Source of the DNA: Macrotis lagotis
Lineage: Eukaryota > Chordata > Mammalia > Peramelemorphia > Peramelidae
Reading direction: 5' to 3'
Length of the DNA stretch: 64,000 nucleotides
Assembly (NCBI RefSeq): GCF_037893015.1
Contig: NC_133658.1
Span: 260,130,275-260,194,274 of the forward strand
Shown here in pieces: positions 20,900 to 32,454 of the stretch (positions are counted from its first letter, which is position 1; the number at the start of each line of letters is the position of its first letter). Below the pieces are notes generated by a model that saw nothing but the letters and a program-made list of their open reading frames with translations, had not been told where the DNA came from and searched no databases. Both the position numbers and the translations under genes were made by a program.

Positions 20900-22255
20900 T
20901 TTATAAGATACTATGCCTCCATCTCTCCCCATGCTTCTCCCCTCCTAAACCTATTTTTCATTCTCACTTTCCCTACAAACCTATCCCTTAGCACTTTCCT
21001 GGACTGCCTTCCCTTGCTCTTGGTCTCCTCCCTTCTCAATAGTGGCTCTTAAATTAACCTCAACTCTGCTATTCTCTATTGTTAAATCTTTTGCTCACTT
21101 GTCTTATCATTACTCATGCTTTGCCAAAGGCTGATATTGGTTTGCTCTCACCCTCTGCCTCCCACACTCCCACTCAAGTGGTTCTGAATGAAGTTGGAGA
21201 AAGTCACGAAACTACTGATTGTATCCTCCACACATTTATATTACCTAGTCTCAAATGGGCCTCATTGAAGGAAGGTAATTATTTTACTGCTACCAAATTA
21301 ATTTTTCTATCCCATTCAACACAGTAGCTCTTCTAAACCTTCTCTTCCTGGCTAAAGCCTCCCACACCATCAATAATTTGTTGATGAAATTGAAGCCATT
21401 CAACCAGGAATTTTCTCTTCTCCCTTCTTCTTCACCCCATAATCCATTGACATCATCCCCACCCCATTCTCCTACTTTATTCAACTATTAGATGAAATGG
21501 TTCTTCTCTTTACAAAGACCAATCATTCATCCCATCTTTCTCCATACTCTCTAGGACTGTTTCTATTATATCTGCTTCTGTGTCTGTCTTTCTATCTCTG
21601 TTTTGCTCCTCCAAAAAAACTCCAAATCTCTCATTTCCCTATAAAACTTTTACCATCATCCCATAAACAATCATCCCAAATCGTCCCCCCCTCACAGTCC
21701 TATTTACTTGAAAAAAAAGTTGTCAGTGCCTTCATTTCTTCATTCTCTCTCTTCCAAACCCTCTTCAATTCATTCATCTGATCTTATCACTCAACTGAAA
21801 TTTCTCTTTCCAAATATCATTTTTTTTTAAGTTGACAAATCAAATGATCTTCCTCTTGAATTCTCTCCTATCTGGGTTTTTTGTGATCCTTAGTTCTCTT
21901 ATCTTTTCACTCCTCATTCCTCTTAGTTTAGATTCTGCCCCAGGCCCTCTTCTCTTTTCCCTCTGAATTCTCTCATTTGATGTTATCAGTTTTCCTGGGT
22001 TCAGTTAGCATCTCTAGGCAGATGAGTCCCAGATTTACAGATCTAGGCATAAACTACAATTCCACATCAATTGCATATTGGATGCTTCAAACTCAGTGTC
22101 TCATAGGCATCTCTGACTCACATATTTAAAATGAATTTGTTATCTCTCCAAAAACCCTACTCCTCTTCCAAACTTTTATCTTTTCTTATCACCTGAGGTT
22201 TAGTCACCCTCAATTCTTCTTTATCATTAACCCTACATATCTAATAATAATAATT
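20900..22255 (+). mobile_element. L2 LINE, ORF2 part
   Basis: This continues the L2 copy interrupted at 20197. It is pyrimidine-rich coding-strand L2 sequence through CCCTTCTCCTTC-like blocks into the reverse-transcriptase region described at 21940-22200. The many short plus-strand open frames (20837-21052, 21079-21327, 21497-21781) are its remnants. Confidence 0.7.
21940..22200 (+). pseudogene. L2 reverse-transcriptase remnant
   Basis: GCCCCAGGCCCTCTTCTCTTTTCCCTCTG reads PQALFSFP or, in the ancestral frame, the GP-LLFSL block. It is followed by ADESQIYRSR (eroded YADDSQIYL catalytic box) and SVSHRHL and YLSKNPTPLPNF, which match the L2 order of blocks after the catalytic box. Stops and indels make it dead. 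Confidence 0.7.
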
Positions 22256-22390
22256 AAAAAAAAGGCTGTCACCCACTACATTCAGAGCCGTCTCCAGTTA
22301 TCATGATCTGTATCTTGCCCCTGGATACAGATGCCTCTGGAGGAAAGTAAGACTTGTCAGTCACCATCAAAGTGGAAGTCCTTCATCACT
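22256..22390 (+). mobile_element. RTE-type SINE fragment
   Basis: CTACATTCAGAGCCGTCTCCAGTTATCATGATCTG, TGCCCCTGGATACAGATGCCTCTGGAGGAAAGTAAG. It matches the 37860-37960 copy and interrupts L2. Confidence 0.65.
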
Positions 22391-22637
22391 TCTTGCCATA
22401 GCTACTGTAATGACCTCCTGATTCCTCTCTCCCAATCCTAAGTCAAAGTGATTTTTCTAATGTACAGATTTTTATCACATCACCCATAAACTCAATATCA
22501 TTCAATAAATTTCAATTTCTCCCTATTATTTCCTTGAGTCAAATTTAAACTCTTCTGTTTAGCATTTAAAGCCCTTCATAACAGGTTTCCTGCCCTTCTA
22601 TCCTCATTTTGCATTGTTTGTCTCTGTAAGCTCTCCT
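22391..22637 (+). mobile_element. L2 LINE, end of ORF2
   Basis: ATAGCTACTGTAATGACCTCCTGATTCC, CATCACCCATAAACTCAATATCATTC, CCCTATTATTTCCTTGAGTCAAATTTAAACTC and AGCATTTAAAGCCCTTCATAAC are late L2 ORF2. Confidence 0.8.
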
Positions 22638-22645
22638 CTTTATAC

Positions 22646-22842
22646 CAGGGCCAGGGAACCTCCTGCCCACAGGCTGCATTGGTTTGGTGTTGCCAAGGCA
22701 ACCACAGGCCAGACTCGAAAATCAATAAATTTGGTAGTTTTTTTAGGAGTGAATTAATTAAATTTTTGACCAAATATAACCCATGAATGATATTATAAAT
22801 GTCCAAATGACCCTTGGAAGAAAAAAAGATTCTCCACCCCTG
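22646..22842 (+). mobile_element. hAT-type MITE with 8-bp target duplication
   Basis: The ends are CAGGGCCAGGGAACCTC and, reversed, CAGGGGTGGAGAATCTT, an eroded inverted repeat of hAT type. The flanks are CTTTATAC (22638-22645) and CTTTAAAC (22843-22850), an 8-base target duplication with one change, as hAT transposases make. There is no coding capacity. It was moved in trans into an L2. Confidence 0.85.
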
Positions 22843-22850
22843 CTTTAAAC

Positions 22851-23360
22851 TAATTAGTCTTGTAATTCTTGCATACCACTCTTTCTCTGCAGCTTCTCTA
22901 TATCTTCACTGTTCTTTCTCCTAATGTCTGCCTCAAAAAATACTTTTCTCCAATTCTCTGTTCAAGTACTATCTTCTAAATGAAGATTTTTCTTAATAGC
23001 TCCAGGTAATTGTTGCTGCCCTGACAAGGTTATTATTTCAGCTTGGGTGGGTTTTGATGCATGTCGTTCCCCTCATTAGAAATCTAAGTTCTGGGGTGGC
23101 TAGGTGGCACAGTGAATAGAGCAGTGACCTTGGAGTCAGGAGTACCTGGGTTCAAATCTGACCTCAGACACTTAATAATTACCTAGCTGTGTGGCCTTGG
23201 GCAAGCCACTTAAACCCATTGCCTTGAAAAATCTAAAAAAAAAAAAAAAAAGAATGCAAGTTCCTAGAGGAAAAAGACTTGCTTTTTGGTTCTGTGATCC
23301 CTGTATTCATCAAATAGAAGGAACTTAATGGATGTTTATGGATTGATTGATTAATGATAT
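22851..23360 (+). mobile_element. L2 LINE 3' end split by a SINE
   Basis: TTCTTGCATACCACTCTTTCTCTGC to CCTCATTAGAAATC, then (after the SINE) AAGTTCCTAGAGGAAAAAGACTTGC and TTTGGTTCTGTGATCCCTGTATTC, ending GGATGTTTATGGATTGATTGATT. It is the 3' end of the L2 copy beginning near 19740. Confidence 0.8.
23093..23250 (+). mobile_element. tRNA-like SINE with A-tail
   Basis: GGGGTGGCTAGGTGGCACAG, an A-box-like TGGCACAGTGAATAGAGCAG, a B-box-like GGGTTCAAATCTG, TTGCC and a 17-base A-run. The flanks GAAATCTAAGTTCT (23079-23092) and AGAATGCAAGTTCC (23251-23264) are an aged target duplication in L2. Confidence 0.85.
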
Positions 23361-23389
23361 CTGAGATATACATGCTGCTAATGCTTGTC

Positions 23390-23692
23390 TTTCAATTTCA
23401 AAGAAGACCACAACATCATGGGAGGTGATGGCCATGACAAGCACATGAATTGGATTTGAGTGATTTTACTGTGCTAAGTCACCAGTCTCACTTTTTCCTC
23501 CAGTGCCATCTGGGTCCAGTGGCCAGGTGGATCAAGACAACTGGAGATAGCCCTGGATGTGAGGTAATCAGGGTTAAGTGACTTGTCCAAGGTCCCAGAG
23601 CTAGTAAAAGTCAGGTCTGAGGCTGGATTCGAACTCCTGTCCTCCTGACTCCAAGATCAGTGCACTATCCACTGTACCACCTAGCTGCCCTG
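23390..23692 (-). mobile_element. RTE-type SINE, near full length
   Basis: Plus-strand order: CTTTCAATTTCAAAGAAGACCACAACATCATGG, GACAAGCACATGAATTGGATTTGAGTGA, GCCATCTGGGTCCAGTGGCC, GACTTGTCCAAGGTCCCAGAGCTAG, TGACTCCAAGATCAGTGCACTATCC and ACCACCTAGCTGCCC. It is the complete reverse of the tRNA-like head joined to the RTE-shared tail, so it shows the full structure of this SINE. Confidence 0.85.
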
Positions 23693-24224
23693 ATACACAA
23701 TCTGTCCTCTTATTAAATCATTATATTTCTAAGGCAGTAACTCAACTGGTAAGGCCATGGTCCTATTCAAATTAAAGTCAAAGGTTCAAGTTTCCACTAT
23801 AAAGACTCTTGGAAAGTGTCTTCATTTCTCTGAGTCTAATTTCTCATGTGCAAGATGGCAATTATACTTGCACTTCTTGCCACATGTAATTGTAGGTATC
23901 TGTTTAGTAAGGATCATGGGAAAGGAACAGAGAGGAACAGACAGAAATGCTTCCAATTAATCACTAGAGGGACTGAGGACATTCCAAAGAGGTGACCAGG
24001 GCTTTACCCTAGATTGCAAACACTTGGTTGTGGAAAAATTTGGAGAGAAGAAAGGAGGAGGAAGGACAAAATGTTTCCTCTCCAGGGATTACAGTCCTGA
24101 CCTGGCCCATGCTGCTTAGGTATAGAACTCTAAAGACCTGACTTTATACCCTCCAGTTCCCTGACACTTGGAGTGGCCTGACCTTGGAACCCCATGTCAT
24201 GGGATTGGAAGGAGGAAGGGGAGA
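23693..24224. other. Unassigned intergenic DNA
   Basis: No repeat family or coding potential recognised. Confidence 0.5.
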
Positions 24225-24475
24225 GAGAAAATAAAAGCATTTATATTGTGCCTACTATGTATCAGGTTAGTAATATTATCTGCTTTGATCCTTACAACAG
24301 CCCTTAGAGACATCCTCATTTTACCAACTTTATTTTATACTTGAGGAAACTGAGTTAAACAGAGATTAAGTGACTTTCCCAGGATCACAAGGTTTATAAG
24401 TCTCTAAGGTCAGATTTTAATTTAGGTCTTTCTGATTCTGGACCTAGCACTCCATCTACTATACTACAAAAGTGT
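24225..24475 (+). mobile_element. MIR-type SINE
   Basis: AAAAGCATTTATATTGTGCCTACTATGTATCAGG, TCCTTACAACAGCCC, ACTTGAGGAAACTGAGTTAAACAGAG, AAGTGACTTTCCCAGGATCACAAGG follow the MIR order. Confidence 0.8.
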
Positions 24476-25447
24476 CTTGAAATTCTTGCTTACTTAGGCA
24501 AAGCCTGGGGGTCTCTGAATTTACTCCATCAGGGCAATGCATTGACTACAGATTATAGAACCTTAGCTAACACATGGACAGAGTATAAATCTGAAATTAT
24601 TCAGGGTCACTCACTCATCAAGAGAAACATGTGCATGCCCTAGGGCTTCTGAACCAGTAACAAAAACTTCCCTGTTCGAAGGCCAAGTCACCAATCATGA
24701 GTCAGACAAATACATAATGTTTTGAAAAGGATTATCAAAAAACAGCTTGGCTATACTACTGGTATCTCAGCAACACAGCACAAATGGTGACCAAGAGTCA
24801 CCAATCAAGTATGTCTGTTCCTCTTCTCAGTGACTGATCTTTCTCTCCTAAGGCATCCCTGTCAAAAAAATATTACTATGATTCAAAAATATGGCAAATG
24901 TGGCAAAAAAAGCTATTACCTCTTGTTCTCACTCAGTCAGAAAATGAAAAAGCAAGTTAGACTATGTGGCCTTGGTGCATTTAATTCTATTCTATATTCC
25001 TTTTGTTTGTATTGTGGTAGTATTAATTTTTTGTCAATGTTCCTTCCCTTTAAGAATTCTGCAGAATTATATAAAATGGTCAACCCTGATGAGTCCAAGA
25101 AAGACTCAAAAGGGCTTCAAAATATTTGTTATATCCAAAAGAAAATGCAAACTTGGGAAATAAAAGATTATCTCCCATTTGTGATTTATATACACAAAGC
25201 AGAATATATCATACTCATATTTCACTGAGTACATATCATCTTCATCCAATGTTCCTTAAGCAGTCAGAACATTCTTAATAACAATCATTAACTAGGAGAT
25301 GAAAGTAGCAATCACCAAAATTACTTTCACTCCTTCATTTGTATATTTCTTTTTACTTGAAAACTAAGAATAATGACAAAAACAAGGTCTGACTACTCTT
25401 TTCTCCTGCAACAGCCATAATTACTCTCTGTCTCTACCTCTGCCACT
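24476..25447. other. Unassigned intergenic DNA
   Basis: The longest frame (24830-25228, 132 residues) shows no domain or upstream splice structure and is AT-biased. I do not support it as a gene. Confidence 0.5.
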
Positions 25448-25597
25448 TGCAGGGTGCTAGGTAGCACAGTGGATAGTGCACCATTCCTGGAGACAGGAGG
25501 ACCTGAGTTCAAATAGACAATAATTGCCCAACTTTGTGATCTTGGGTAAGTCACTTAATCCCATTGCCTTAAATAAATAAAACTTTACAAAAAAAAT
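25448..25597 (+). mobile_element. tRNA-like SINE
   Basis: TGCTAGGTAGCACAGTGGATAGTGCACC, GGAGACAGGAGGACCTGAGTTCAAAT, GTGATCTTGGGTAAGTCACTTAATCCCATTGCC and an A-rich tail. A few bases are lost in the middle. Confidence 0.85.
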
Positions 25598-25619
25598 AAT
25601 ACCCCAATAAGTTCACAAG

Positions 25620-25790
25620 TTTATCAAGTTATAGCTAAAAAGAAACCCAGAGGTCACTTATTCCAATCACTTAATCCATAGTACAGGTGGAGAAACTGAG
25701 GACCAGGAACTTTTAGTGAATTACTCCAAAGTCCCACAGTTGAAAGCACCAGTATTAAAACCTAAGTCCTCTGACTTTAAAGATTTAAAG
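25620..25790 (+). mobile_element. MIR-type SINE fragment
   Basis: ACAGGTGGAGAAACTGAGGACCAGG, AAGTCCCACAGTTG and AAACCTAAGTCCTCTGACTTTAAAG fit the MIR 3' half. Confidence 0.6.
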
Positions 25791-25909
25791 TTTTAACTCA
25801 ATATTTTGTTATTTTCTCATATTAAAAAACACAAAATTAACAGCCAAAACAAAGGCTGATTGCACTTTCTTCCTAAATCATCAGCCCCTATACTAGTGAT
25901 ATGCCATTG

Positions 25910-26140
25910 TGATCTGACATAGTAGAAAGTACACTGAACCAAGAATGAGAGAACTGGGTTCCAGTGACCAATTGGCTGTGTGAGATTTGGGGGCAAGTCA
26001 TAACTTTCAAGCAAGTCATAGTCTTCTTCTATAAATCAATGATAAATATATATATATATATATATGTATTCTATATTTCACTGAGCTATCATTAGGATAA
26101 AGGTAAACAATATTTGAAAAAGCATTTTGAAAAGTATAAA
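25910..26140 (+). mobile_element. MIR-type SINE with TA run
   Basis: ACATAGTAGAAAGTACACTG, GAGAACTGGGTTCCAGTGACC, GGGGGCAAGTCATAACTTTC then a TA run (26046-26066) and AACAATATTTGAAAAAGCATTTTGAAAAG. It is a diverged MIR with a microsatellite. Confidence 0.55.
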
Positions 26141-26214
26141 GGGGGAATCATAAGATTGATCTCAACAAACTGAACATCTCATTAATAATGTCCTTTGGAA
26201 GGACATAGTCTTTC

Positions 26215-26330
26215 TCATCAGTTAAGCTATGAGTTCCCTAAGGGTAAAGTCTGTCTTATTGTTCTTTATATCTTTCCAATGTCTGTTCCAGGGTCTTGGA
26301 CACAGTTATGCACTTATAGGTTAGGTCTTA
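26215..26330 (+). mobile_element. L2 LINE 3' end
   Basis: TATGAGTTCCCTAAGGGTAAAGTCTGTC and GGGTCTTGGACACAGTTATGCACTTATAGG match the L2 3' UTR. Confidence 0.55.
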
Positions 26331-27639
26331 GTGGGTAACTGTGGCAGGAGTCTAATTTAAATAGGTAAAGATGATGACAATGATCATGAAAATATAATAT
26401 TTCCAATTTGTAGGAAGAGCTTCCAAGAAATTAAATAAGCCTGCAATTTTATTAGAATGTCATGTCAGAGAGGATATTGTTATGAGACTGAACCTAACAG
26501 ATAGATTAGAAGTGTATTGTATAGGATCTTAAATGTTGTTCCAGGCAAAAATGGAGTCCCAACACCAACCAAAAAAAAAAAAAAACCAAATGTCATTCTC
26601 TGTCATATTATGGAGTATAAGCCCCACAGAGTAGTCTCAAGTTGAATTCACTCAGATTCTCTTTTTATTTGACCAATGACTCAACAGAAGTCACTTCAAG
26701 AATTTCTTTCCTATAATAGTCCAGGAGAGAACATCTTTTCTGTCTGATGACTTCTACCTAAAAGTTTACCATTGTAAGTCTCAGACCAGTTATCTCTAAT
26801 TCCATGGGACCATCCCAGAATCTAATAGATAAATGCTGAATTAGATTTCTTTCAGTCCAAGTAACCCCCTAAGACCTAACATATCAGCTATTTGTCCAAC
26901 ACTTAAGACAGAGTAAAAGGGAAAAGGCACTACATTTATAATCAGAAAGTCTACCTCAAGCCCATGGAAAAGCAGAAGGAAAACATTTTTCTTAATATTC
27001 TCAAACAGCTCATATTTTGTCATCAGTCCCCCTTGGAAGTAAAGTCAGGCAGCTGCATCAATTGTGAATCACATCTTGAAGTGTCTTGCTGAGAGAAAAT
27101 AGAAAACCATGGGTTGGAGACCACATGTACTAACTTGTCTCCTATGGAGCAAATTTGGGAAGAGATCCTGCAGCTGCTAGACAATATTCTCCAATCAAGC
27201 TTATTTGTGTCTCTCAATAGTAGAAGAAAAGATAGTCTCTCTGCCCAGGTAACAGACAAGAGAGATTGCTCAGTTTTCCCATGAGCAAAGCACAAAACAA
27301 TCACATCTTCCTGTTATTTTCTTCTCTGGGGGAATTTATTTTTCTTCTCTTAAGCTGGAGAATTGAAGGTTTGGAGAAGGTGAACACTTGGTTCAACCAT
27401 GAAAACAAATGACATGTCCAAATGAATTGAGGTAAGAAGAAGGAAGGAAGAGAAAGGGAGACCAGGGAAGCACTTGAGTCAGTCAGAAAACCTAATGAGA
27501 AAATGAATATTCTTAGTTTTCTGTTCCTTCCTGATTTGTTTTTCCAAGATTTTTTTGTGAGGAAATTTACATCTGCTTTGGGAGATTTTGTTACTATCAT
27601 CTGAGAGTTCTCTTCTCTGAATTACCACAAAGCAACTTA
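26331..27639. other. Unassigned intergenic DNA
   Basis: Two minus-strand open frames (27023-27304, 27301-27600) abut but show no domain, and their composition is that of AT-rich noncoding DNA. No repeat family was recognised, so this is a candidate for unique sequence. Confidence 0.45.
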
Positions 27640-27880
27640 TTATTGATACCATTTACTTGTATTTGTTATTTGGCTCTTTTGCAGGTATGAATCTCATCTG
27701 CCTGGGTAGACTCAAAGTTCCTTGAAAACAGGAACAATTTCTTACATTCCTGATGCCCATCACAACTTTGTACATAGCAAGAACTCAGCAAATAATTCTT
27801 GGTTGCCTGATTGTTAATAATAGTAATAGCTGACAAAGTTTTAAAAGCACTTTCAAATATTATCTCATTGGATCACAGGT
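27640..27880 (+). mobile_element. L2 3' end and MIR start
   Basis: CTCAAAGTTCCTTGAAAACAGGAACAATTTC and GTACATAGCAAGAACTCAGCAAATAATTCTTGG is L2. TAATAATAGTAATAGCTGAC ... GCACTTTCAAATATTATCTCATTGGATCACA is a MIR 5' part. Confidence 0.65.
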
Positions 27881-28954
27881 GATCTAAGAAGAAAGCAAAA
27901 TAAGCATGCATGGGAGAGCAAAGAGTAATATTGGAATATGAGAACAGATTCTCTTGAAGAGAGTATAGTTTTGATAAAATTCTGCAAATGACGGGAAACA
28001 TTGAATTACTCAATTCAGGGATCAAGTCAGTCAAAAGAAGGGGATGAGCAAGTGGGTTTTCAAACCAACTTCCCCCCAAAATTCCTTCAGACAAGATATA
28101 AAAGGACTTTTACAAGAACTTATGAAAAATGCTTTTCATGCTCCTCCATTAAAGAGTTCAGAAAATGAGTTGCATTGGCAAAATCATGGACTATTGTGAA
28201 CTCTTTGAAATCTGAGTGTTTAAGGGGATGGTTTTGGCAGAATGGTTCAGTTGTCAAGAATGTTCTTGCAACTTTCATAATGAATCAAAAAAGAAAGAAA
28301 AGAGAAATTACTTCTTCTTCAGATCAAAGGAAACAACATAGAAGATGAAGCCTTTTGTAAACCAAAATAAAAGTAGCCTGGTTAAAAGTGTTTTTTTCCT
28401 CTATTAGTTCAGCTCCAGAGAATCTTCTATCCTTTATAGTTCTGTTAACCATACTACAATTTAGTTGATGATTTACTGAGTATTTGAAAAGAGACATAGT
28501 CTATCTCTTTGACAAAATGGTATAATAATAATAAATGAAAATCTCAGCAAGGCCGAATATAGATTTGAATATAGATCATTGTAAACAAGATAGAAAGAGG
28601 CAGAATAGATGATAGTACAAATTATGAATGACCAGACTCAGAGCATAGTCCACATTTCTCCATCTTATTCTTATCATTTAATGATAACTTGAAGGAGTAT
28701 CTCTAATGAAATGCCACCAAGTTCTCTTTCCTTGGTCCTGACCTGTCCAACAGTTTTAGCAATAATTTGATATATATATATATATATAAATAATATCCAT
28801 AGTAATTGTATTTTTTAGTATATACTAGATGCATGGAAATAGTTGTTTATCTTTTGGATCATGATAACAAGGTATCTTCTTTTCTAGTGGGAGAAATGAT
28901 GATCAATAACCAATATCTTGGGGAGATTCAGAGGCTCTTCCCTTCTATCAAATT
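27881..28954. other. Unassigned intergenic DNA
   Basis: Nothing recognised apart from a TA microsatellite near 28770-28790. Confidence 0.5.
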
Positions 28955-29905
28955 CTTGATTTTTAAAAGTTCAGGCCTATGCCCAAAGAGCTATAAACTA
29001 TGCATATTCTTTGATCTAGCAATACCACTACCAGGTCTGTATTCCAAAGAGATCATAAAAAAAGAGAAAAGGACCCTCATGTACAAAAATATTTATAGCA
29101 GTTCTTTTAGTGGTATCAAAGAATTGGAAATTTAGGGGATGCTCATCAATGGAGGAATAACTGACCAAGTTGTGGTACATGAATGTAATGGAATGCTATT
29201 GTTCTATAAAAAACGATGAGGGGGCAGCTAGGTGGCACAGTGGATAGAGCACCGGCCCTGGAGTCAGGAGTACCTGAGTTCAAATCCAGCCTCAGACACT
29301 TAATAATTACCTAGCCATGTGGCCTTGAGCAAGCCACTTAACCCCACTGCCTTGCAAAAACCTAAAAATAAAATAATAAAATAAAATAAAATAAAGTAAA
29401 GTAAAATAAAATAAAATAAAATAAAAAATAAAAAATGATGAGTAGGCAGATTTCAGAAAAACTTGATACAACTTACATGAGTTGATGAACAGTGAAGTGG
29501 GAGAACCAGGAGAACATTGTACACAGTGACAGCAACATGATGTGATGATTAACTGTAATAGATTTAGCCCTTCCTAGGAATACAGTAATCAAAGACAATT
29601 CTAAAAGATTTATGATGGAAAATGTCACCCGCTTGCAAAGAAAGAACTATAGAATTTGAATACAGGTCAAAGTACACTATTTCATCCCTTTATTTTTTTT
29701 GTTTTTTTTCTTTCTCATGGTTTTTCCCTTTTGTTCTGATTCTTTTTTTCACAATATGACTAATATGGAAAATGTTTAACATGATTGTACATGTATAACA
29801 TATTTCAGATTGCCTGCTATCTTGGAGAGGGGAAAGAGAATGGAAGGAGGGAAGAAAATTTTACAAAAATGAATGTTGAAAACTATCTACATGTAACTAG
29901 CAAAA
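28955..29905 (+). mobile_element. L1 3' end (family B) split by a SINE
   Basis: Left part: late ORF2 encoding SYKLCIFFDLAIPLPGLYSKEII and MYKNIYSSSFSGIKELEI. Right part: GATGAGTAGGCAGATTTCAG, GAGAACATTGTACACAGTGACAGCAACATG, ATGATGGAAAATGTCACC and the family B 3' UTR to AACTATCTACATG. The SINE at 29221 separates them. Confidence 0.85.
29221..29430 (+). mobile_element. tRNA-like SINE inserted in L1
   Basis: This is the best-preserved SINE copy here: GGGGCAGCTAGGTGGCACAG, A-box-like GGCACAGTGGATAGAGCACC, B-box-like GAGTTCAAATCC, CCACTGCCTTGC and a long AAATA-type tail. The flanks are AAAAACGATGAG (29209-29220) and AAAAATGATGAG (29431-29442), a 12-base target duplication with one change. Low divergence suggests a fairly young insertion. 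Confidence 0.95.
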
Positions 29906-30174
29906 AAAATACTATTAAGATTTTTAAAAGTTCAGTCTTTTGAAAGACATTACTGATAATAAGATTATATTAACTTTCTTCTATCTTAGTCAGACTTCAC
30001 CAAACCTCACAAGGTGAGGTTATTCTAAGGTGGGGAAACCTATGTTCTACTTAAGCTTGTGTGGGGACAGATTCTTTTGTCTAGATAGCCTAGGCTATGA
30101 GTGATCAGCATACAGAATTTCTCTTTTCAAGGATCAGACTCAACCCCTCACTAACCATATACTCTTTCTTTGTT
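29906..30174. other. Unassigned intergenic DNA
   Basis: No family recognised. Confidence 0.5.
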
Positions 30175-31075
30175 TTGTTTTTAATTAATTAATTTATTTT
30201 CATCCATGTGCACATGTATATTTTTAAGTTAAAAAATTTCCTTTCACCCTCCCTTCTTAGCCCTGACCCTCTCAGTGGCAAATAGTCAGGTTGGCATTGT
30301 ACATACTTATTTTAAATAAACATATTTACATATTAGTCATTTTCAGTATGAGGAATTAGGATTAAGGGAAAGAGATACATAAGAGATAATTTTTATAAAG
30401 TTTTAATCAGATTCGGAAGGGTTGGTCTTTCTTTTTGTTTTGTTTTGTTTTGTTTTGTTTTGTTTTATTTTCCTCCTCTGGATGGGGATAACATTGCCCA
30501 TAACTGATCTAATAGGGTTGTCCTTGCTCTCTGGTCTGCTGAAATGACCTGCTTCCAGGTTGATCATCTCACAATGTTGTTGTTAATGTATACATTGTTC
30601 TCTTGATTCTGCCCCCTCGGCTCAGCATCAGATCCTGTAAGTTATTCCATGCTTCTCTAGAGTCTGAACATTTATGGTTTCTTATAGAACAATAATATTC
30701 CATAGTATTAATGTACCATAACTTGCTTAGTCATTCCTCAATTGATGGGCATCCCCTCAATTTCCAATTCTTTACCTCTACAAAAATAGCTGCTACAAAT
30801 ATTTTGGAACATGTAGGACTTTTTCCCATTTTTTATAATTTCTTCTGGATATAGCCCTAGTATTGAAATTGCTGGATCAAAGGGTATGAATAGTTTTATT
30901 GCTCTTTGGGCATAATTCCTTATTGCTCTCCAGAATGGTTGGATCCATTCACAACTCCACCAGCAATGTATCAATGTCCTAGTCCTTCCACAACCTATCC
31001 AACATTGACCATTTTCCCTTTTTCTCATCTTCAACAATCTGATAGGTATGACCATATACTCTTCCAAAGGGTATA
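30175..31075 (-). mobile_element. L1 3' end (family C)
   Basis: The minus strand encodes PFDPAISILGLYPEEIIKNGKK and GCGRTRTLIHCWWSCEWIQPFWRAI, the L1 ORF2 C-terminus. The 3' UTR then runs left to 30175 with a (TTTTG)n run near 30438-30470. The open frame 31133-30738 spans this piece. The 3' UTR equals the reversed 16900-17487 copy. Confidence 0.85.
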
Positions 31076-31911
31076 TAAATTGAGCCCCACCACATGATTG
31101 TCTTTGGTCCAAGAGAGACAGCCAAATGACCATCCTTTTATCAATGACCTTCTGGCTTTAATAATAAAATGATTAAATTACCTAGAAACTAGGTCTCTCA
31201 AACCTTTTAAATGTCACACTAGGATGCCTTGGTGGGGGAGAGGAAGGGGGGAGTATAAGGAATAGATCTACCCACAAAAAAATGTCATAGCACAAATAGG
31301 ATCACATTCTGGTTAGCAGACAGATTGTTCAAGTCTATTTTCTAGTTGTGTGATTCAGGAGTCCAATCTCTGTTTAGAGTAATGAATCCTAAAGTGTCAA
31401 TAAATAGCATATTTATACAGTTATAGACATGAGGAAGCAACATCAAGGAGAGGGGAGCACAGAGAGATGGAATGTCTAATTCTAGAATAAATAAGTAGGA
31501 CAATTTACTGGATAGAAGAGGGCAATGTAAGGTATGAATGAAGTAGAGGAAATATTAAGAGAAATATGTTCTATGGTTAATCTGTTCCCTCTGCAATGAC
31601 CAGTAATTCCGATCCCTCCCCCCATCCCATTGTCCAAGTTATTGAGATGGGGTCAATATAACTTTTTATTAAAGTACCTTGCCCCTCCTGGCAAAGATTC
31701 AGTAAATCCCTGCCCCACCCCAGGCACAAGACAAGCCCCTATCAACAAAATAATGGATCTCTGTCCTAGCCTGAAAAGATTGTCTTTGAGATACCACATT
31801 TCATCTATATATCCCTAAGAAGTTCATCTCTGCTCTCTAAATTACTGCTCCCATCAACATGTGTCTACTTACCTCATCTTCTTGCCCTTTTAAAAACTCA
31901 ATCCACAGTTA
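31076..31911. other. Unassigned intergenic DNA
   Basis: Nothing recognised. It lies immediately outside the LTR and could hold internal retroviral sequence, but no gag/pol-like blocks were seen. Confidence 0.4.
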
Positions 31912-31915
31912 AGTT

Positions 31916-32450
31916 TGTGTGGGATCAGCCCTGTGTGTTACAACATTGGTCCTCCTTAAACAGAATAATCAGAAGACCCAAACTGGAGCACAAAAAGTTT
32001 ATTTGCTCTTCTCAAGAAGAGAGCACAACTTCCATAACATGAGTTACAGCTCTAGTAGGAATGCAAAGTGCAGGGGCATGCAAGCCCCTTTTATCCTAGT
32101 CCCTAATGCAATCCCACCCCCCTGACCCACTATCTATTGGCTAGATAGCTGGGCTGACAATCTTTCAGTGAGTATCTAGTCAATTGGCACAAAGCATTCT
32201 CAAGTCCTATTTTCATAATTATTCATATTCAGTTTTACCCTATCAAAGAGAGATCATTCATTTTACCCTATCAGAGAGATAATTCTGTGTCCTACCATAT
32301 ATGGGGGTCAATCAGCACAGTGATGCATAATCTTTGTTACCACCTGACCTTGGGGAAGTGGAAACTGCAACTTTTGCTGATGTGGCTTTAGGAAAAAGGA
32401 AGATTCACTGAAACCATGAGGGAGGTTTCACTCAGTTATAGTCCCACTCA
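31916..32450 (-). mobile_element. Solo LTR of an endogenous retrovirus
   Basis: The plus strand begins TGTGTGGGA and ends GTCCCACTCA, giving a short inverted end (TG(A/T)GTGGGA) and TG...CA borders on the minus strand. Direct flanks AGTT (31912-31915) and AGTT (32451-32454) look like a 4-base integration duplication. On the minus strand AATAAA lies about 90 bases before the 3' end (AAGAGCAAATAAACTTTTTG), as in an LTR R region. No internal genes or second LTR were found. Class I (gamma-like) is inferred from the 4-base duplication. Confidence 0.75.
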
Positions 32451-32454
32451 AGTT

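Noticed and set aside
24830..25228. 132-residue plus-strand frame as a small gene
   Set aside because: No domain, no start context or splice evidence, and AT-biased composition.
29221..29320. tRNA gene suggested by A-box and B-box
   Set aside because: The boxes belong to the tRNA-derived head of the SINE; no cloverleaf with paired acceptor arm is present.
30438..30475. Functional TTTTG repeat element
   Set aside because: It is a simple-sequence expansion within the reversed L1 3' UTR.
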